A stretch of 64,000 nt of DNA from an uncultured Neglectibacter sp. (GTDB lineage: Bacteria; Bacillota; Clostridia; Oscillospirales; Acutalibacteraceae): the NCBI GenBank assembly GCA_904419785.1, contig CAJFSY010000001.1:327078-391077 (forward strand), in the 5' to 3' direction. Shown here piece by piece: positions 34,879 through 43,986 of the stretch (positions are counted from its first letter, which is position 1; each line of letters begins with the position of its first letter). The notes under the pieces are model-generated. The model had not been told where the DNA came from. It saw only the letters and a program-made list of their open reading frames with translations, and searched no databases. The position numbers were made by a program, and so were the translations under genes.

Positions 34879-36313
34879 CCTTTCTTTCCAAAATCTCCCC
34901 GTTGCGGGTGATATATTCATAAGGATACTTAAAGTTGAAAATGCGTTCCAGCCTTCCGCTGTAAGGGTCTTTCAATTTGGAAACACCGCCTGCCCCACAA
35001 GCGATCACCGAATTGGATTCATCCATCGTATAGATATTATACCGGCAGATGGTACCAGGCTTAGCCCATCCTGTATTTTCCAAATTCCCGGCCATGCGTG
35101 TCTGGCGATAGAGATAATAGGGCTCAAATCCCTCTTCTGTCAGACGCTGAATGGAATAGTCCATCATAGCGGCTGTTTCCCCGCTTTGGCTGTGCAAAGA
35201 CAAATCCCCACCAGGCGCGTTCAGACGGGCAGACCGTTTCAATGCCAGAGAATGGACCGTCACATTGGAAGCCCCCAAATCAATGACCCCGTTCAAAGTG
35301 TGACGGAAACTTTCCAAATCATCCCCGGGCAGACCTACGATCAAATCCGCGTTGATATTGGAAAATCCAAGTTGCTGTGCCAGTTTAAAAGCATCCACAA
35401 CATCCTGGGCTGTATGGCGCCGGCCGATATTGCGCAGCACTTGATCTGACAAAGACTGGGGATTGATGCTGATCCGGCTGATGCCCTGTTCCCGCAGCGC
35501 CACAAGCTTTTCTTGGGTGATCGTGTCCGGCCGGCCGGCTTCCACGGTAAATTCCGTGCAGCGGGAAAGATCGAACACCTGGCGTATCTTTTCGCACAAG
35601 GCAAAAAGCTGGGACGCGCTCAACGTGGTGGGTGTGCCGCCGCCTATGTACACCGCCACCAAGGATAAACCCAAATCCCGGGTAACCTGGGCGGTCTTTT
35701 CCACTTCTGCAAGAAGCAGTTCAAAGTAAGGGTCGATCAGCTTTTTCGCGTGCTCCACATCTTGGGAAACAAAGGAACAATAAGCGCACCGGGTTGGGCA
35801 AAAAGGAATAGACACATACAGGCTGAAATCATTTTCCGAAAGAGCCTCCACCGCCGGTGTCTGCGCACGCAGAACTCTTCGGGCCAATTCCGCTTTTGGT
35901 GCTGTAACGTGGCAGTGCGTTTGAAAATATTCCACGCCCGCTTCTTCCCCTTGCTCTTCCACATACTGGCGCAAAAGCTTTACCGGATGGATGCCTGTGA
36001 GCATTCCCCAAGCGGGCTGCACGCCGGTCAATTCAGAAAACGCCCCATAAAGCAAGTCGGTCATGGCATACTCTTCAAGGGAAGGAGCGGTATGGGTCCG
36101 CGCCAGTTGGCGTTCTCCATCGGAAACCACCGCTTCATAACGATACGCACCGTTTTCCTCAGAAATACCGGCAGCCGCCCAAGGCCCTTCTCCGCAGGCA
36201 GCTCGGGAAATATCTTCCAGCTCTTCCACTTTCACCGGACTGTAAGGAAAAAACAGCCGGCACAAATTTTCACATTCATAGCGGAACGACGGCCCGCTGA
36301 GAAAAAGTTCCAT
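34832..36313 (-). CDS. hemZ: Radical SAM coproporphyrinogen dehydrogenase-like protein HemZ
   Basis: 493-residue radical SAM protein. The cluster motif SIPFCPTRCAYCSFVS (CxxxCxxC) is near residue 170, followed by GGGTPTTLSASQL, VEAGRPDT, and GLPGDDLESFRHTL; a HemN-like C-terminal part follows. The about 160-residue N-terminal extension without known domain marks the HemZ subgroup of B. subtilis. Some relatives act as heme chaperones or lack dehydrogenase activity, and no other heme gene is in the window, so the substrate is uncertain. It sits between relA and the kinase, overlapping the latter. Confidence 0.85.
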   Translation of the reverse strand: MELFLSGPSFRYECENLCRLFFPYSPVKVEELEDISRAACGEGPWAAAGISEENGAYRYEAVVSDGERQLARTHTAPSLEEYAMTDLLYGAFSELTGVQPAWGMLTGIHPVKLLRQYVEEQGEEAGVEYFQTHCHVTAPKAELARRVLRAQTPAVEALSENDFSLYVSIPFCPTRCAYCSFVSQDVEHAKKLIDPYFELLLAEVEKTAQVTRDLGLSLVAVYIGGGTPTTLSASQLFALCEKIRQVFDLSRCTEFTVEAGRPDTITQEKLVALREQGISRISINPQSLSDQVLRNIGRRHTAQDVVDAFKLAQQLGFSNINADLIVGLPGDDLESFRHTLNGVIDLGASNVTVHSLALKRSARLNAPGGDLSLHSQSGETAAMMDYSIQRLTEEGFEPYYLYRQTRMAGNLENTGWAKPGTICRYNIYTMDESNSVIACGAGGVSKLKDPYSGRLERIFNFKYPYEYITRNGEILERKDGVTTLYEQFRQRLH

Positions 36314-36331
36314 GGGTTACCTCTTTTTTCG

Positions 36332-38539
36332 TTAGCTTCGGTCGATGGAAATCACGCCCGGAATTTTAGACAGCCGCTCAATAATATTTTGCAGCTGGGG
36401 CAAACCGTTGATTGAAATTGTAGCCGAAATAAAAGCATTGTCGCTGTTGCGCTCCCGGCGGGAATTGAGGACATGAATAAATATCTTCATATTCGAAAGC
36501 TGCTGCGTCACATCCGCCAGCAGTCCGCCTCGGTCTACCGCCAAAATATGCAGGGTAGATTTGAAATCGTCTTTTACGTCCCCGGCCCAATGGGCATTTA
36601 CCCACCGCTCCGGCTCGGGACACTGGGTAAGGTCCCGGGGCACGTTGGAGCAGCTCCGCTTGTGTATGGAAACGCCAAACCCCCGTGTAATGAATCCAAC
36701 AATTTCGTCCCCGGGTAAAGGATTACAGCAACGGGAGAACTTGATCAGACAGTTATCCATACCATCCACCAGCACACCGCTGGCCACACGCCGCCGGGGT
36801 TCCGGGCTGCTGGGAGGCGGCAATTCCGAATCCGGCTCAGGCAAAGCACTCTTTTGCAAGCGCTGAGCTTCCTCTCGGATACGGGGCAGCACTTTCCAAA
36901 GCTGGATGCCCCCATAGCCAATGGCCGCGAAGAAATCGTCCTCATTGGTGCAGTTGTGCCGCTTGCCCACACTTTCGATCATATAATCCATCAGCTCTTT
37001 GGTTAAAGCGATGTTGCTGCGTTTGAACTCACGTTCCAGTTCCGCCCGGCCTTCCACGATATTTTCGTCTCGTTTTTCCTTTTTGAACCAGGCCCGGATC
37101 TTATTGCGCGCTTCGCTGGTGCGCACCAGTGTAAGCCAATCCCGGTTAGGACCTTTACCGGCTTCTTTGGTCGTGAGAATCTCAATGATTTCTCCGGTTT
37201 TTACTTTATAGTCCAGCGGCACGATCCGTTTATCCACTTTCGCGCCGATCATCCGGTTGCCCACAGCGCTGTGGATCGCATAGGCAAAGTCGATGACCGT
37301 AGAACCCAAGGGAAGGTTTATCACATCGCCTTTGGGTGTGAACACAAACACTTCTTCTGGGATGAGGTCGCTCTTGATGGAATGCACCAAGTCGGTAACA
37401 TCCTCGCTTTCGGCCTGGTTTTCCAGCATTTGGCGAATCCAGGCAAGGCGGTCGTCCAGCGCGCTGTTATCCGATTCTTTAGCGGACATCCCCAGCTTAT
37501 ATTTCCAGTGGGCCGCAATGCCGTATTCAGCAGTATGGTGCATCTCCCAAGTGCGTATCTGCACCTCGAAAGGCACACCCGCCTTGGTGATCACAGTAGT
37601 ATGCAGGGACTGGTACATATTGGGTTTGGGCATGGAGATATAATCTTTAAACCGGTTCGGCAAAGGCTGGAACATATCATGGACGATGCCCAACACATTA
37701 TAGCAGTCCTCAATGGTATCCACAATGACCCGCACGGCAAACACATCGTAAATTTCTTCAAAGTCTTTGCCTTGAATGAACATCTTACGGTAAATGCCAT
37801 ACACGCTTTTTACCCGCCCCTCAATATACACATCAGGGATGGAAATCTCTACGCGGCTGCGGATGAGCGCTTTCGTTTCTTCAATAAACTGCTTGCTGCT
37901 GTTGCTGCGGGAAGCCAGGTCGTCTTCGATTTCCTTATACGCCAACGGGTCAAGATATTTTAAAGAGATATCCTCCATATATTCCTTGACGGTTCGGATA
38001 CCTAACCGATGGGCGATAGGAGCGTAAACTTCCAGGCATTCCAAGGCTTTGTCCCGCTGTTTCTGCGGGGACATGTATTCCAGGGTGGAAAGGTTGTGCA
38101 TCCGGTCGGCAAACTTGATGATGATAACCCGGATATCCTCCGCCATGGCCATCAACATCTTCCGCAGGTTTTCCGCCTGCTGCTCTTCCCTGGAAGAATA
38201 AGGGATCTTGCCCAGTTTTGTCACGCCGTCGATCAGCAAGGCCACCTCTTTGCCGAACTGCTTGGTGATCTCTTCCAAACAGCAGTCGGTGTCCTCCACC
38301 ACATCGTGAAGAAGCCCTGCCATGATTGACTCGGAATCCATGCCAAGGCCCACCAGAATGGCAGCCACCGACAAAGGATGGATAATATACGGCTCGCCGG
38401 AACTGCGTTTCTGATCCCGGTGTTTTTCTTCCGCCAAACGGTAGGCCGCCTCGATCTTTTCCCGGTCATACTCCTTGCCGCTGTCGTTTATGATCTTTTT
38501 CAGTTCCTCGAAGCTAACAATCTGCACCACCAATGCCAT
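36332..38539 (-). CDS. relA: Bifunctional (p)ppGpp synthetase/hydrolase Rel
   Basis: 735-residue stringent-response enzyme with the full domain order: HD hydrolase (HPLSVAAILVGLGMDSE, then HDVVEDTD at 78-85), synthetase (about 230-350, with GRVKSVYGIYRKM and the YQSLHTTV motif), TGS (about 400-460, VFTPKGDVINLPLGSTVIDFAYAIH core), zinc-finger-type CCNPLPGDEIVGFITRG, and ACT at the C-terminus. HD residues are intact, so it should both make and break (p)ppGpp. ATG at 38539 follows AAGGAGGG; a 58-codon open extension overlaps recJ and is ignored. It follows recJ by 14 bases; apt, often between them, is missing. Confidence 0.96.
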   Translation of the reverse strand: MALVVQIVSFEELKKIINDSGKEYDREKIEAAYRLAEEKHRDQKRSSGEPYIIHPLSVAAILVGLGMDSESIMAGLLHDVVEDTDCCLEEITKQFGKEVALLIDGVTKLGKIPYSSREEQQAENLRKMLMAMAEDIRVIIIKFADRMHNLSTLEYMSPQKQRDKALECLEVYAPIAHRLGIRTVKEYMEDISLKYLDPLAYKEIEDDLASRSNSSKQFIEETKALIRSRVEISIPDVYIEGRVKSVYGIYRKMFIQGKDFEEIYDVFAVRVIVDTIEDCYNVLGIVHDMFQPLPNRFKDYISMPKPNMYQSLHTTVITKAGVPFEVQIRTWEMHHTAEYGIAAHWKYKLGMSAKESDNSALDDRLAWIRQMLENQAESEDVTDLVHSIKSDLIPEEVFVFTPKGDVINLPLGSTVIDFAYAIHSAVGNRMIGAKVDKRIVPLDYKVKTGEIIEILTTKEAGKGPNRDWLTLVRTSEARNKIRAWFKKEKRDENIVEGRAELEREFKRSNIALTKELMDYMIESVGKRHNCTNEDDFFAAIGYGGIQLWKVLPRIREEAQRLQKSALPEPDSELPPPSSPEPRRRVASGVLVDGMDNCLIKFSRCCNPLPGDEIVGFITRGFGVSIHKRSCSNVPRDLTQCPEPERWVNAHWAGDVKDDFKSTLHILAVDRGGLLADVTQQLSNMKIFIHVLNSRRERNSDNAFISATISINGLPQLQNIIERLSKIPGVISIDRS

Positions 38540-38553
38540 GGCGCTTCCCTCCT

Positions 38554-40608
38554 TTAGACCGTTCCAGCTCCGCCTGCCAGGTCTTTCACCCGCTGGTAGA
38601 CAGGGGAGGCAAAAATATCCACCTTGCCCTGGGTAGGCAACACTTCCGCCGATCTGCGCTCTTCCCCGCCCATCAAAGCGATCAACCGGCGCTCTTCCAT
38701 AATATCCAAACACAGCAGGAGTTTTCCCAGATTAAACCCGGGCAGCGCTCCCAATAATGACTGTATGCCAAACGATTCTCCCTTTAAAGCAGTCATTTTG
38801 CGGTAGAGAACTGCCAAATCCTGGCGGGTTGGCAAAAGTTTTTCCGCTTCTTCAAGTGTAAGGGGCTCCTCCCGCCGGACCTTCTCATATAAGCGGTAAT
38901 CGTGGACACATGTCCCCATATCCAGGCTGGAAAGCTTCACATCCCGGACGCTGACTGTAAGCTGCGGCTCGCCACGGAACTCCTTTGCTTCTAACGTTAC
39001 GGCCATATCTAAAATTTCCCCGGGGGCAAATGGGAATTCCTCAGGCTTCATGCCAAACCGCATACAGTTGATGACCGCCCCCTTTTTGACGCATACCAGC
39101 CGCAGATGATTTCCGTTTCCCACCGGTATGATCTGCCGCAGCTCCATCCCGTAAAGGCCAAACAATGGCTGGGGGTTACCGCTTCCATAAGGCTCTAAAG
39201 GCTGGAGGCTTTGGGGCATTTCAGGCGAAAGGGCCGAGGGATTCAGCCTGCAGTCGATGGAAAGCACCGGGGCCGGCATTTCCGGACAGGTTTTCGCCGC
39301 GTACTGATTGATGCGTTCCCGAAACAACGGCACGTTTTCCGCTTTCAAAGTGATGCCCGCCGCCATAGGGTGGCCTCCGTAACGCTCCATCAAATCGCCA
39401 CAAGCGCACACCGCCTCGAACAAGGAGAACCCTTCCACGCTGCGGCCGCTGCCTTTGGCCATGTCACCATCGGTGGAGATCACCATGCAGGGCTTGCCAA
39501 AACGTTCTGTGATGCGGGAAGCCACGATGCCGATCACCCCATGATGCCATCCTTCCCCACTGACCACGATCACCCTGCTATACAGCAACGCGCTGTCGTT
39601 CTCGATCTTATCCATAGTTTCCTTGGCGATTTCGGCTTCCACTTCCCTGCGGCGGTCATTGTCCTCGCAGATTTCCCCGGAAAGAGGCTGGGCTTCCTCC
39701 TCTGAATCGCAGGTGAGAAGCCGCACTGCCCGCTCGGGGGCGCCCATGCGCCCTGTGGCGTTGATACGGGGGATCACCGTAAAAGCCAGGGACGTGGCGG
39801 TAGCGGATTTCCCGCCCATACCGCTTTGTTCCATCAGCGCGTCTACGCCGGCCCGGCCTCCCCTTGTCAAGATAGACAAACCCGTTTTGACAATCACCCG
39901 GTTCTCGCCCAGTACCGGCACCACATCGGCCACTGTACCCAGCGCCGCCAGGTCCGCATACTCTTCCAACACCCCTACGGAATCCCCTTCCAAAGCCATC
40001 ACCAGCTTCAAAGCCACTCCCGCTCCGGAAAGGTCTTTATAAGGACCGGAATCATCCGAACGGTAGGCGTCTACCACGGCGCAGGCTTGTGGAATATGCT
40101 CCTGGGGCCGGTGGTGGTCCGTGACCACAACGTCCATCCCCAGTTCTTTGGCGCGTTCCACTTCCTTTACCGAAGCGATGCCGTTATCCACCGTGATGAT
40201 CAGCCCCACACCCTCATTGGAAAGAGTCTCCACAGCGTTAAGGTTCATGCCATAGCCTTCCCCTTCCCGTTGAGGTATGTAATAGATAACATCCGCGCCA
40301 ACAGCTTCCAAATAGGTAAACAAAATGGATGTTGCTGTGACCCCGTCAGCGTCATAATCCCCGTAAACGGCAATTTTCTCAAACGTTTCGATCGCCCGGC
40401 GGATACGCTCCACCGCTTTATCCATATCTTTCATCAGAAAGGGATCGGAAAGCTCTCCGCCGGAAAGCAGGTCGCGTATTGCCCCTTCTTCGTGAAATCC
40501 CCGTATTTCCAACAGCATCGATAGAAAAAACGGGAGGGAATACCGCTCTGCTATCTGGGCGGCCCGTTCCCTGTTTAACGGGGCCACCTCCCATTTTTTG
40601 ATGTTCAC
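38554..40608 (-). CDS. recJ: Single-stranded-DNA-specific exonuclease RecJ
   Basis: 684-residue DHH-family 5'-3' exonuclease used in recombination and mismatch repair. Motifs: VYGDYDADGVTATSI near residue 82, VVVTDHHRPQEHIP near 145, DLAALGTVADVVPV, and the DHHA1 motif GGHPMAAGITL; a C-terminal OB and RecJ-specific region follow. GTG at 40608 is chosen because AAGGAGAG lies seven bases upstream; the open ATG 35 codons earlier has no site and covers the promoter region. It is the first gene of the recJ-relA-hemZ run. Confidence 0.95.
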   Translation of the reverse strand: MNIKKWEVAPLNRERAAQIAERYSLPFFLSMLLEIRGFHEEGAIRDLLSGGELSDPFLMKDMDKAVERIRRAIETFEKIAVYGDYDADGVTATSILFTYLEAVGADVIYYIPQREGEGYGMNLNAVETLSNEGVGLIITVDNGIASVKEVERAKELGMDVVVTDHHRPQEHIPQACAVVDAYRSDDSGPYKDLSGAGVALKLVMALEGDSVGVLEEYADLAALGTVADVVPVLGENRVIVKTGLSILTRGGRAGVDALMEQSGMGGKSATATSLAFTVIPRINATGRMGAPERAVRLLTCDSEEEAQPLSGEICEDNDRRREVEAEIAKETMDKIENDSALLYSRVIVVSGEGWHHGVIGIVASRITERFGKPCMVISTDGDMAKGSGRSVEGFSLFEAVCACGDLMERYGGHPMAAGITLKAENVPLFRERINQYAAKTCPEMPAPVLSIDCRLNPSALSPEMPQSLQPLEPYGSGNPQPLFGLYGMELRQIIPVGNGNHLRLVCVKKGAVINCMRFGMKPEEFPFAPGEILDMAVTLEAKEFRGEPQLTVSVRDVKLSSLDMGTCVHDYRLYEKVRREEPLTLEEAEKLLPTRQDLAVLYRKMTALKGESFGIQSLLGALPGFNLGKLLLCLDIMEERRLIALMGGEERRSAEVLPTQGKVDIFASPVYQRVKDLAGGAGTV

Positions 40609-40687
40609 ACGCCATCTCTCCTTACCGGTTGCTTGAGCATATATTTTATCATTTTTTTGACAAATATGCAAGGCAGTGAAAGACTCC

Positions 40688-40716
40688 TTGCTTTTAGGGC
40701 ATAAATGTGCCATACT
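40688..40716 (+). promoter_or_regulatory. Possible promoter of the amidohydrolase
   Basis: TTGCTT, 17-base spacer, CATACT, 50 bases before the ATG at 40766; both elements deviate from consensus. Confidence 0.4.
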
Positions 40717-40765
40717 GGGGAAAAATGGGAAATAAAACCGCCTGACTGTGGGAGGGATGTTTTTA

Positions 40766-42346
40766 ATGAAAACACTTTATTACGGTGGGACCATCCTGCC
40801 TTTGGATGGCAAGGGCACTCCTCAAAGCCTGCTTGTGGACGATGGGAAAATCCAAGCGGCCGGGGACCTGGATGATCTGCGGGCTCTGGCAAAAAATGCC
40901 CGATGCGTCAACTTGGAGGGAAAAGCGCTGCTGCCCGCTTTTCTCGATGGACACAGCCACATCACTGCTCTGGCCCAAACTCTGGGACTTGCCCAACTTT
41001 CCGGATGCCGCAGCATAGAGGAGATCGGCTGCCGGCTGCGGGATTTCCGGGAAAAATGGAAAATCCCGGCAGGACAATGGGTGATTGGGTTCGGATACGA
41101 TCAAAATGATCTAAAAGAGCGCCTTCATCCTACAGCGGCCGATCTGGACGCTTTTCTTTCTGACTGTCCCGCTATGGTCACACATACTTCCGGTCATATG
41201 GGGGCCGTAAATTCCCTTGGGCTGAAAGAGTTAGGGATCACCCGCGATACAGCTGAACCGGAAGGAGGAAAAATCGGCCGTTTGGAGGATGGCTGTCCCA
41301 ATGGATATTTAGAGGAAGCCGCTTTCACCAATATGGGTTCCCGTATCCCCCGAGATCCGGAAGCTTCCCTTACAAATCTGCGCCGCGCGGAAGAAGTTTA
41401 TTTTTCCCATGGGATCACCACCATCCACGAAGGTCTGGCCCGGGAACCGGAATGGAGCCTTTTGGAAACCGCCGCTTCTAAAGGGTTGCTTCGGGGCGAT
41501 GTGGCCGCTTATATTGACATCAAAGACAGCGCCGGGCTTTTAGAACTTCACCGGGAATATTTCGGCCGTTATAAAAACCACTTGAAAATTGCCGGATACA
41601 AGCTGTTTTTGGACGGTTCTCCCCAAGGGCGCACCGCATGGGTAACGGAACCTTATTTGAACGGGGAACCGGATTACCGGGGTTATCCCATTTATCAAGA
41701 CAATCAGGTACTGGAATTTTTAGAAAAAGCCCAGCGGGAAAATGTGCAGATCGTTACCCACTGTAATGGAGACGCTGCCGCAGACCAACTGTTGCGGTGC
41801 TATCGCAAAGCCTATGAGGAATATGGGCGGGATATCCGTCCGGTTATGATTCACGCGCAGCTGCTTCGCGCCGAGCAGATGCCCGCTTTGCGGGAGCTTG
41901 GGATGCTGGCCTCTTTCTTTGTGGCCCATGTTTACCATTGGGGCGACATCCATGTGCAGAACTTCGGCTGGGAACGGGCTTCTCAGATAAGCCCCGCTAA
42001 AGCCGCGTTGGAAAACGGCGTCATCTTTGATTTCCATCAAGACTCCCCTGTCATCCCTCCCAATATGCTAGAAACGCTTTGGTGCGCTGTCTGCCGCCGC
42101 ACCAAGTCGGGGACTATTTTAGGGGAAAACCAACGGCTGACACCGGAGGAAGCGCTCCAAGCTATAACCGCCAACGCTGCCTACGCCCTCTTTGAGGAGC
42201 ACAGCAAAGGCACGCTGTCGCCGGGAAAACAAGCCGATCTGGTCATTCTGGACCGCAGCCCTCTTTCCTGTCCCGCGGAAAAACTGAAAGACCTGCGGGT
42301 ATTGGAAACCATCAAAGACGGGGAAACCGTTTATACCGCAAATTGA
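40766..42346 (+). CDS. YtcJ-like metal-dependent amidohydrolase
   Basis: 526-residue amidohydrolase of the Amidohydro_3 family. The metal-binding DGHSHITAL motif near residue 64 follows a beta-sandwich part (TLYYGGTILPLDGKGTPQSLLVDDGKIQAAGD), the carboxylated-Lys region and later His residues follow (NGDAAADQLL, MIHAQLL, DFHQDSPV), and the end AYALFEEHSKGTLSPGKQADLVILD is typical. Such proteins hydrolyse amides or imidate-like bonds of unknown natural substrates. ATG at 40766 is nine bases after GGAGGG. Monocistronic, with a shared terminator. Confidence 0.88.
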   Translation: MKTLYYGGTILPLDGKGTPQSLLVDDGKIQAAGDLDDLRALAKNARCVNLEGKALLPAFLDGHSHITALAQTLGLAQLSGCRSIEEIGCRLRDFREKWKIPAGQWVIGFGYDQNDLKERLHPTAADLDAFLSDCPAMVTHTSGHMGAVNSLGLKELGITRDTAEPEGGKIGRLEDGCPNGYLEEAAFTNMGSRIPRDPEASLTNLRRAEEVYFSHGITTIHEGLAREPEWSLLETAASKGLLRGDVAAYIDIKDSAGLLELHREYFGRYKNHLKIAGYKLFLDGSPQGRTAWVTEPYLNGEPDYRGYPIYQDNQVLEFLEKAQRENVQIVTHCNGDAAADQLLRCYRKAYEEYGRDIRPVMIHAQLLRAEQMPALRELGMLASFFVAHVYHWGDIHVQNFGWERASQISPAKAALENGVIFDFHQDSPVIPPNMLETLWCAVCRRTKSGTILGENQRLTPEEALQAITANAAYALFEEHSKGTLSPGKQADLVILDRSPLSCPAEKLKDLRVLETIKDGETVYTAN

Positions 42347-42347
42347 C

Positions 42348-42375
42348 AAAAGGGGAAGCTTTTGCTTCCCCTTTT
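42348..42375. terminator. Bidirectional intrinsic terminator
   Basis: AAAAGGGGAAGC pairs with GCTTCCCCTTTT around TTTT. It serves the amidohydrolase (plus) and the FAD protein (minus). Confidence 0.9.
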
Positions 42376-42384
42376 CGCGTACAT

Positions 42385-43986
42385 TTATTTTTTTGCGCCA
42401 GCAGCCATCACCGCTTCCGCGCAGCGCAGACCGTCTACCGCGGCGGATACGATCCCCCCTGCGTAACCGGCCCCTTCGCCGCAAGGGTATAGTCCCTGGG
42501 CCAAAGGCGATTGAAAGTTCTCGCCACGAAGGACACGCACCGGCGAGGAACTACGCGTTTCCGGGGCTGTAAGGACTGCGTCCCCATCGTCGAAACCGCG
42601 AAGGCGCCGGCCCAAAATAGGCAGAGCCGCTCTCATGGAATCCGCGACAAACCCCGGCAAACAGTGAGTCAGGTCTGTTAGAGCCACTCCTGGCTCATAG
42701 GTGGGCGCGACGCCCCCGAAACTCTTAGAAGGCACCCCCGCCAGAAAATCGGCCACCCGCTGAGCTGGCGCGGAATAGTCTCCCCCGGCCAGGCGAAAAG
42801 CGGCTTGCTCGATCCTGCGCTGAAACCCGATCCCCGCCAAAGGGCCTTCCTGACCATAGTCCTCAGGCGTAACCCCTACCAGCAAGGCGGCATTGCTGTT
42901 TTTTCCGTCCCGCGCCCAGGGGCTCATACCGTTGGTCACTACACCCCCCAGTTCGGAAGCCGCCCCGGTCACATACCCGCCGGGACACATGCAAAACGTA
43001 TACACGCCCCTGCCATTCTCCAAATGGCAGGAAAGTTTGTAATCCGCCGCCCCCAGTGCCGGATGCCCCGCAAAGGTCCCATACTGGGCCCGGTCGATCA
43101 ACGAAGCTGGATGCTCGATTCGTGCGCCTACGGAAAACGCCTTGGCCTCCATGGGCAGGCCCAAATGATGCAACTCTTCAAAAGTATCCCGGGCGCTGTG
43201 GCCTACCGCCAATATCACCTGGGAGCATTCCAACACTTCTTCTCCGGATGGAGTGCGCAGACGCAGGCCGGTCAATTTGCCTTCCCGCAGCAAGAACCCC
43301 GCGGCCTTTGTAGAAAACCTCACCTCACCTCCCAAAGCGATCACCCGTTCCCGAATAGAGCGCACCACCCCAGGAAGCTTATCTGTGCCGATATGCGGCT
43401 TAGCTTCGTACAAAATCTCCTCCGGCGCACCGGAACGCACCAGTTCTTCCAACACCTTGCGGATGCGCCCGTCACCTGTACCGGTAGTAAGCTTGCCGTC
43501 TGAGAAAGTCCCGGCGCCGCCTTCGCCAAATTGCACGTTGCTTTCCGGGTCAAGCACCCGGTCTTTCCAAAGGCGGGTAACGGACCGTTCCCGTTCTTCC
43601 ACAGGCATCCCCCGTTCCAGAACGATGGGATTCTGGCCGCACTGTGCCAGCAGCAAAGCGGCGAACATGCCCGCTGGGCCGAACCCCACCACCACCGGCC
43701 GCTGGGACAGCTTTTCCCCGCGGGGAAGATCATAGCGGTAGGGCTGCGCTTTTTGAACTGACGAGTCCCGGCGGCGGGCAAGGATTTTTTCCTCGTTCCC
43801 GTCTATCTCCGCCTCCACCGCGCAAACAAAATGGACCTGGTCCTTTCTTCGGGCATCCACCGATTTTTTCGCAAGAGTCGCTGACACTACAGCGCTTTCC
43901 GGCAGCCGGAGCTTTTGAGCCGCAACTCGCCGCAGATCTTCCTTTTTAAAATCTAAGGGCAGTTTTAACCCCGTAAGTTTCAGCAT
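42385..43986 (-). CDS. FAD-dependent dehydrogenase, COG2509 type
   Basis: 533-residue flavoprotein of unknown substrate. An N-terminal ferredoxin-like or RNA-binding-like domain (about 1-85) precedes the Rossmann FAD motif VVVGFGPAGMFAALLLAQCG near 97-116; QFGEGGAGTFSDGKL and LAVGHSARDTFEELHHLG are typical, and YPCGEGAGYAGGIVSAAVDGL is the C-terminal FAD block. GGGAAAAG lies before the ATG at 43986. It overlaps the next upstream flavoprotein by seven bases, so the two are coupled. Confidence 0.88.
   Translation of the reverse strand: MLKLTGLKLPLDFKKEDLRRVAAQKLRLPESAVVSATLAKKSVDARRKDQVHFVCAVEAEIDGNEEKILARRRDSSVQKAQPYRYDLPRGEKLSQRPVVVGFGPAGMFAALLLAQCGQNPIVLERGMPVEERERSVTRLWKDRVLDPESNVQFGEGGAGTFSDGKLTTGTGDGRIRKVLEELVRSGAPEEILYEAKPHIGTDKLPGVVRSIRERVIALGGEVRFSTKAAGFLLREGKLTGLRLRTPSGEEVLECSQVILAVGHSARDTFEELHHLGLPMEAKAFSVGARIEHPASLIDRAQYGTFAGHPALGAADYKLSCHLENGRGVYTFCMCPGGYVTGAASELGGVVTNGMSPWARDGKNSNAALLVGVTPEDYGQEGPLAGIGFQRRIEQAAFRLAGGDYSAPAQRVADFLAGVPSKSFGGVAPTYEPGVALTDLTHCLPGFVADSMRAALPILGRRLRGFDDGDAVLTAPETRSSSPVRVLRGENFQSPLAQGLYPCGEGAGYAGGIVSAAVDGLRCAEAVMAAGAKK

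Noticed and set aside
38540..38713. 58-codon N-terminal extension of relA
   Set aside because: It lies inside recJ, has no family similarity, and ATG at 38539 has a strong ribosome site.
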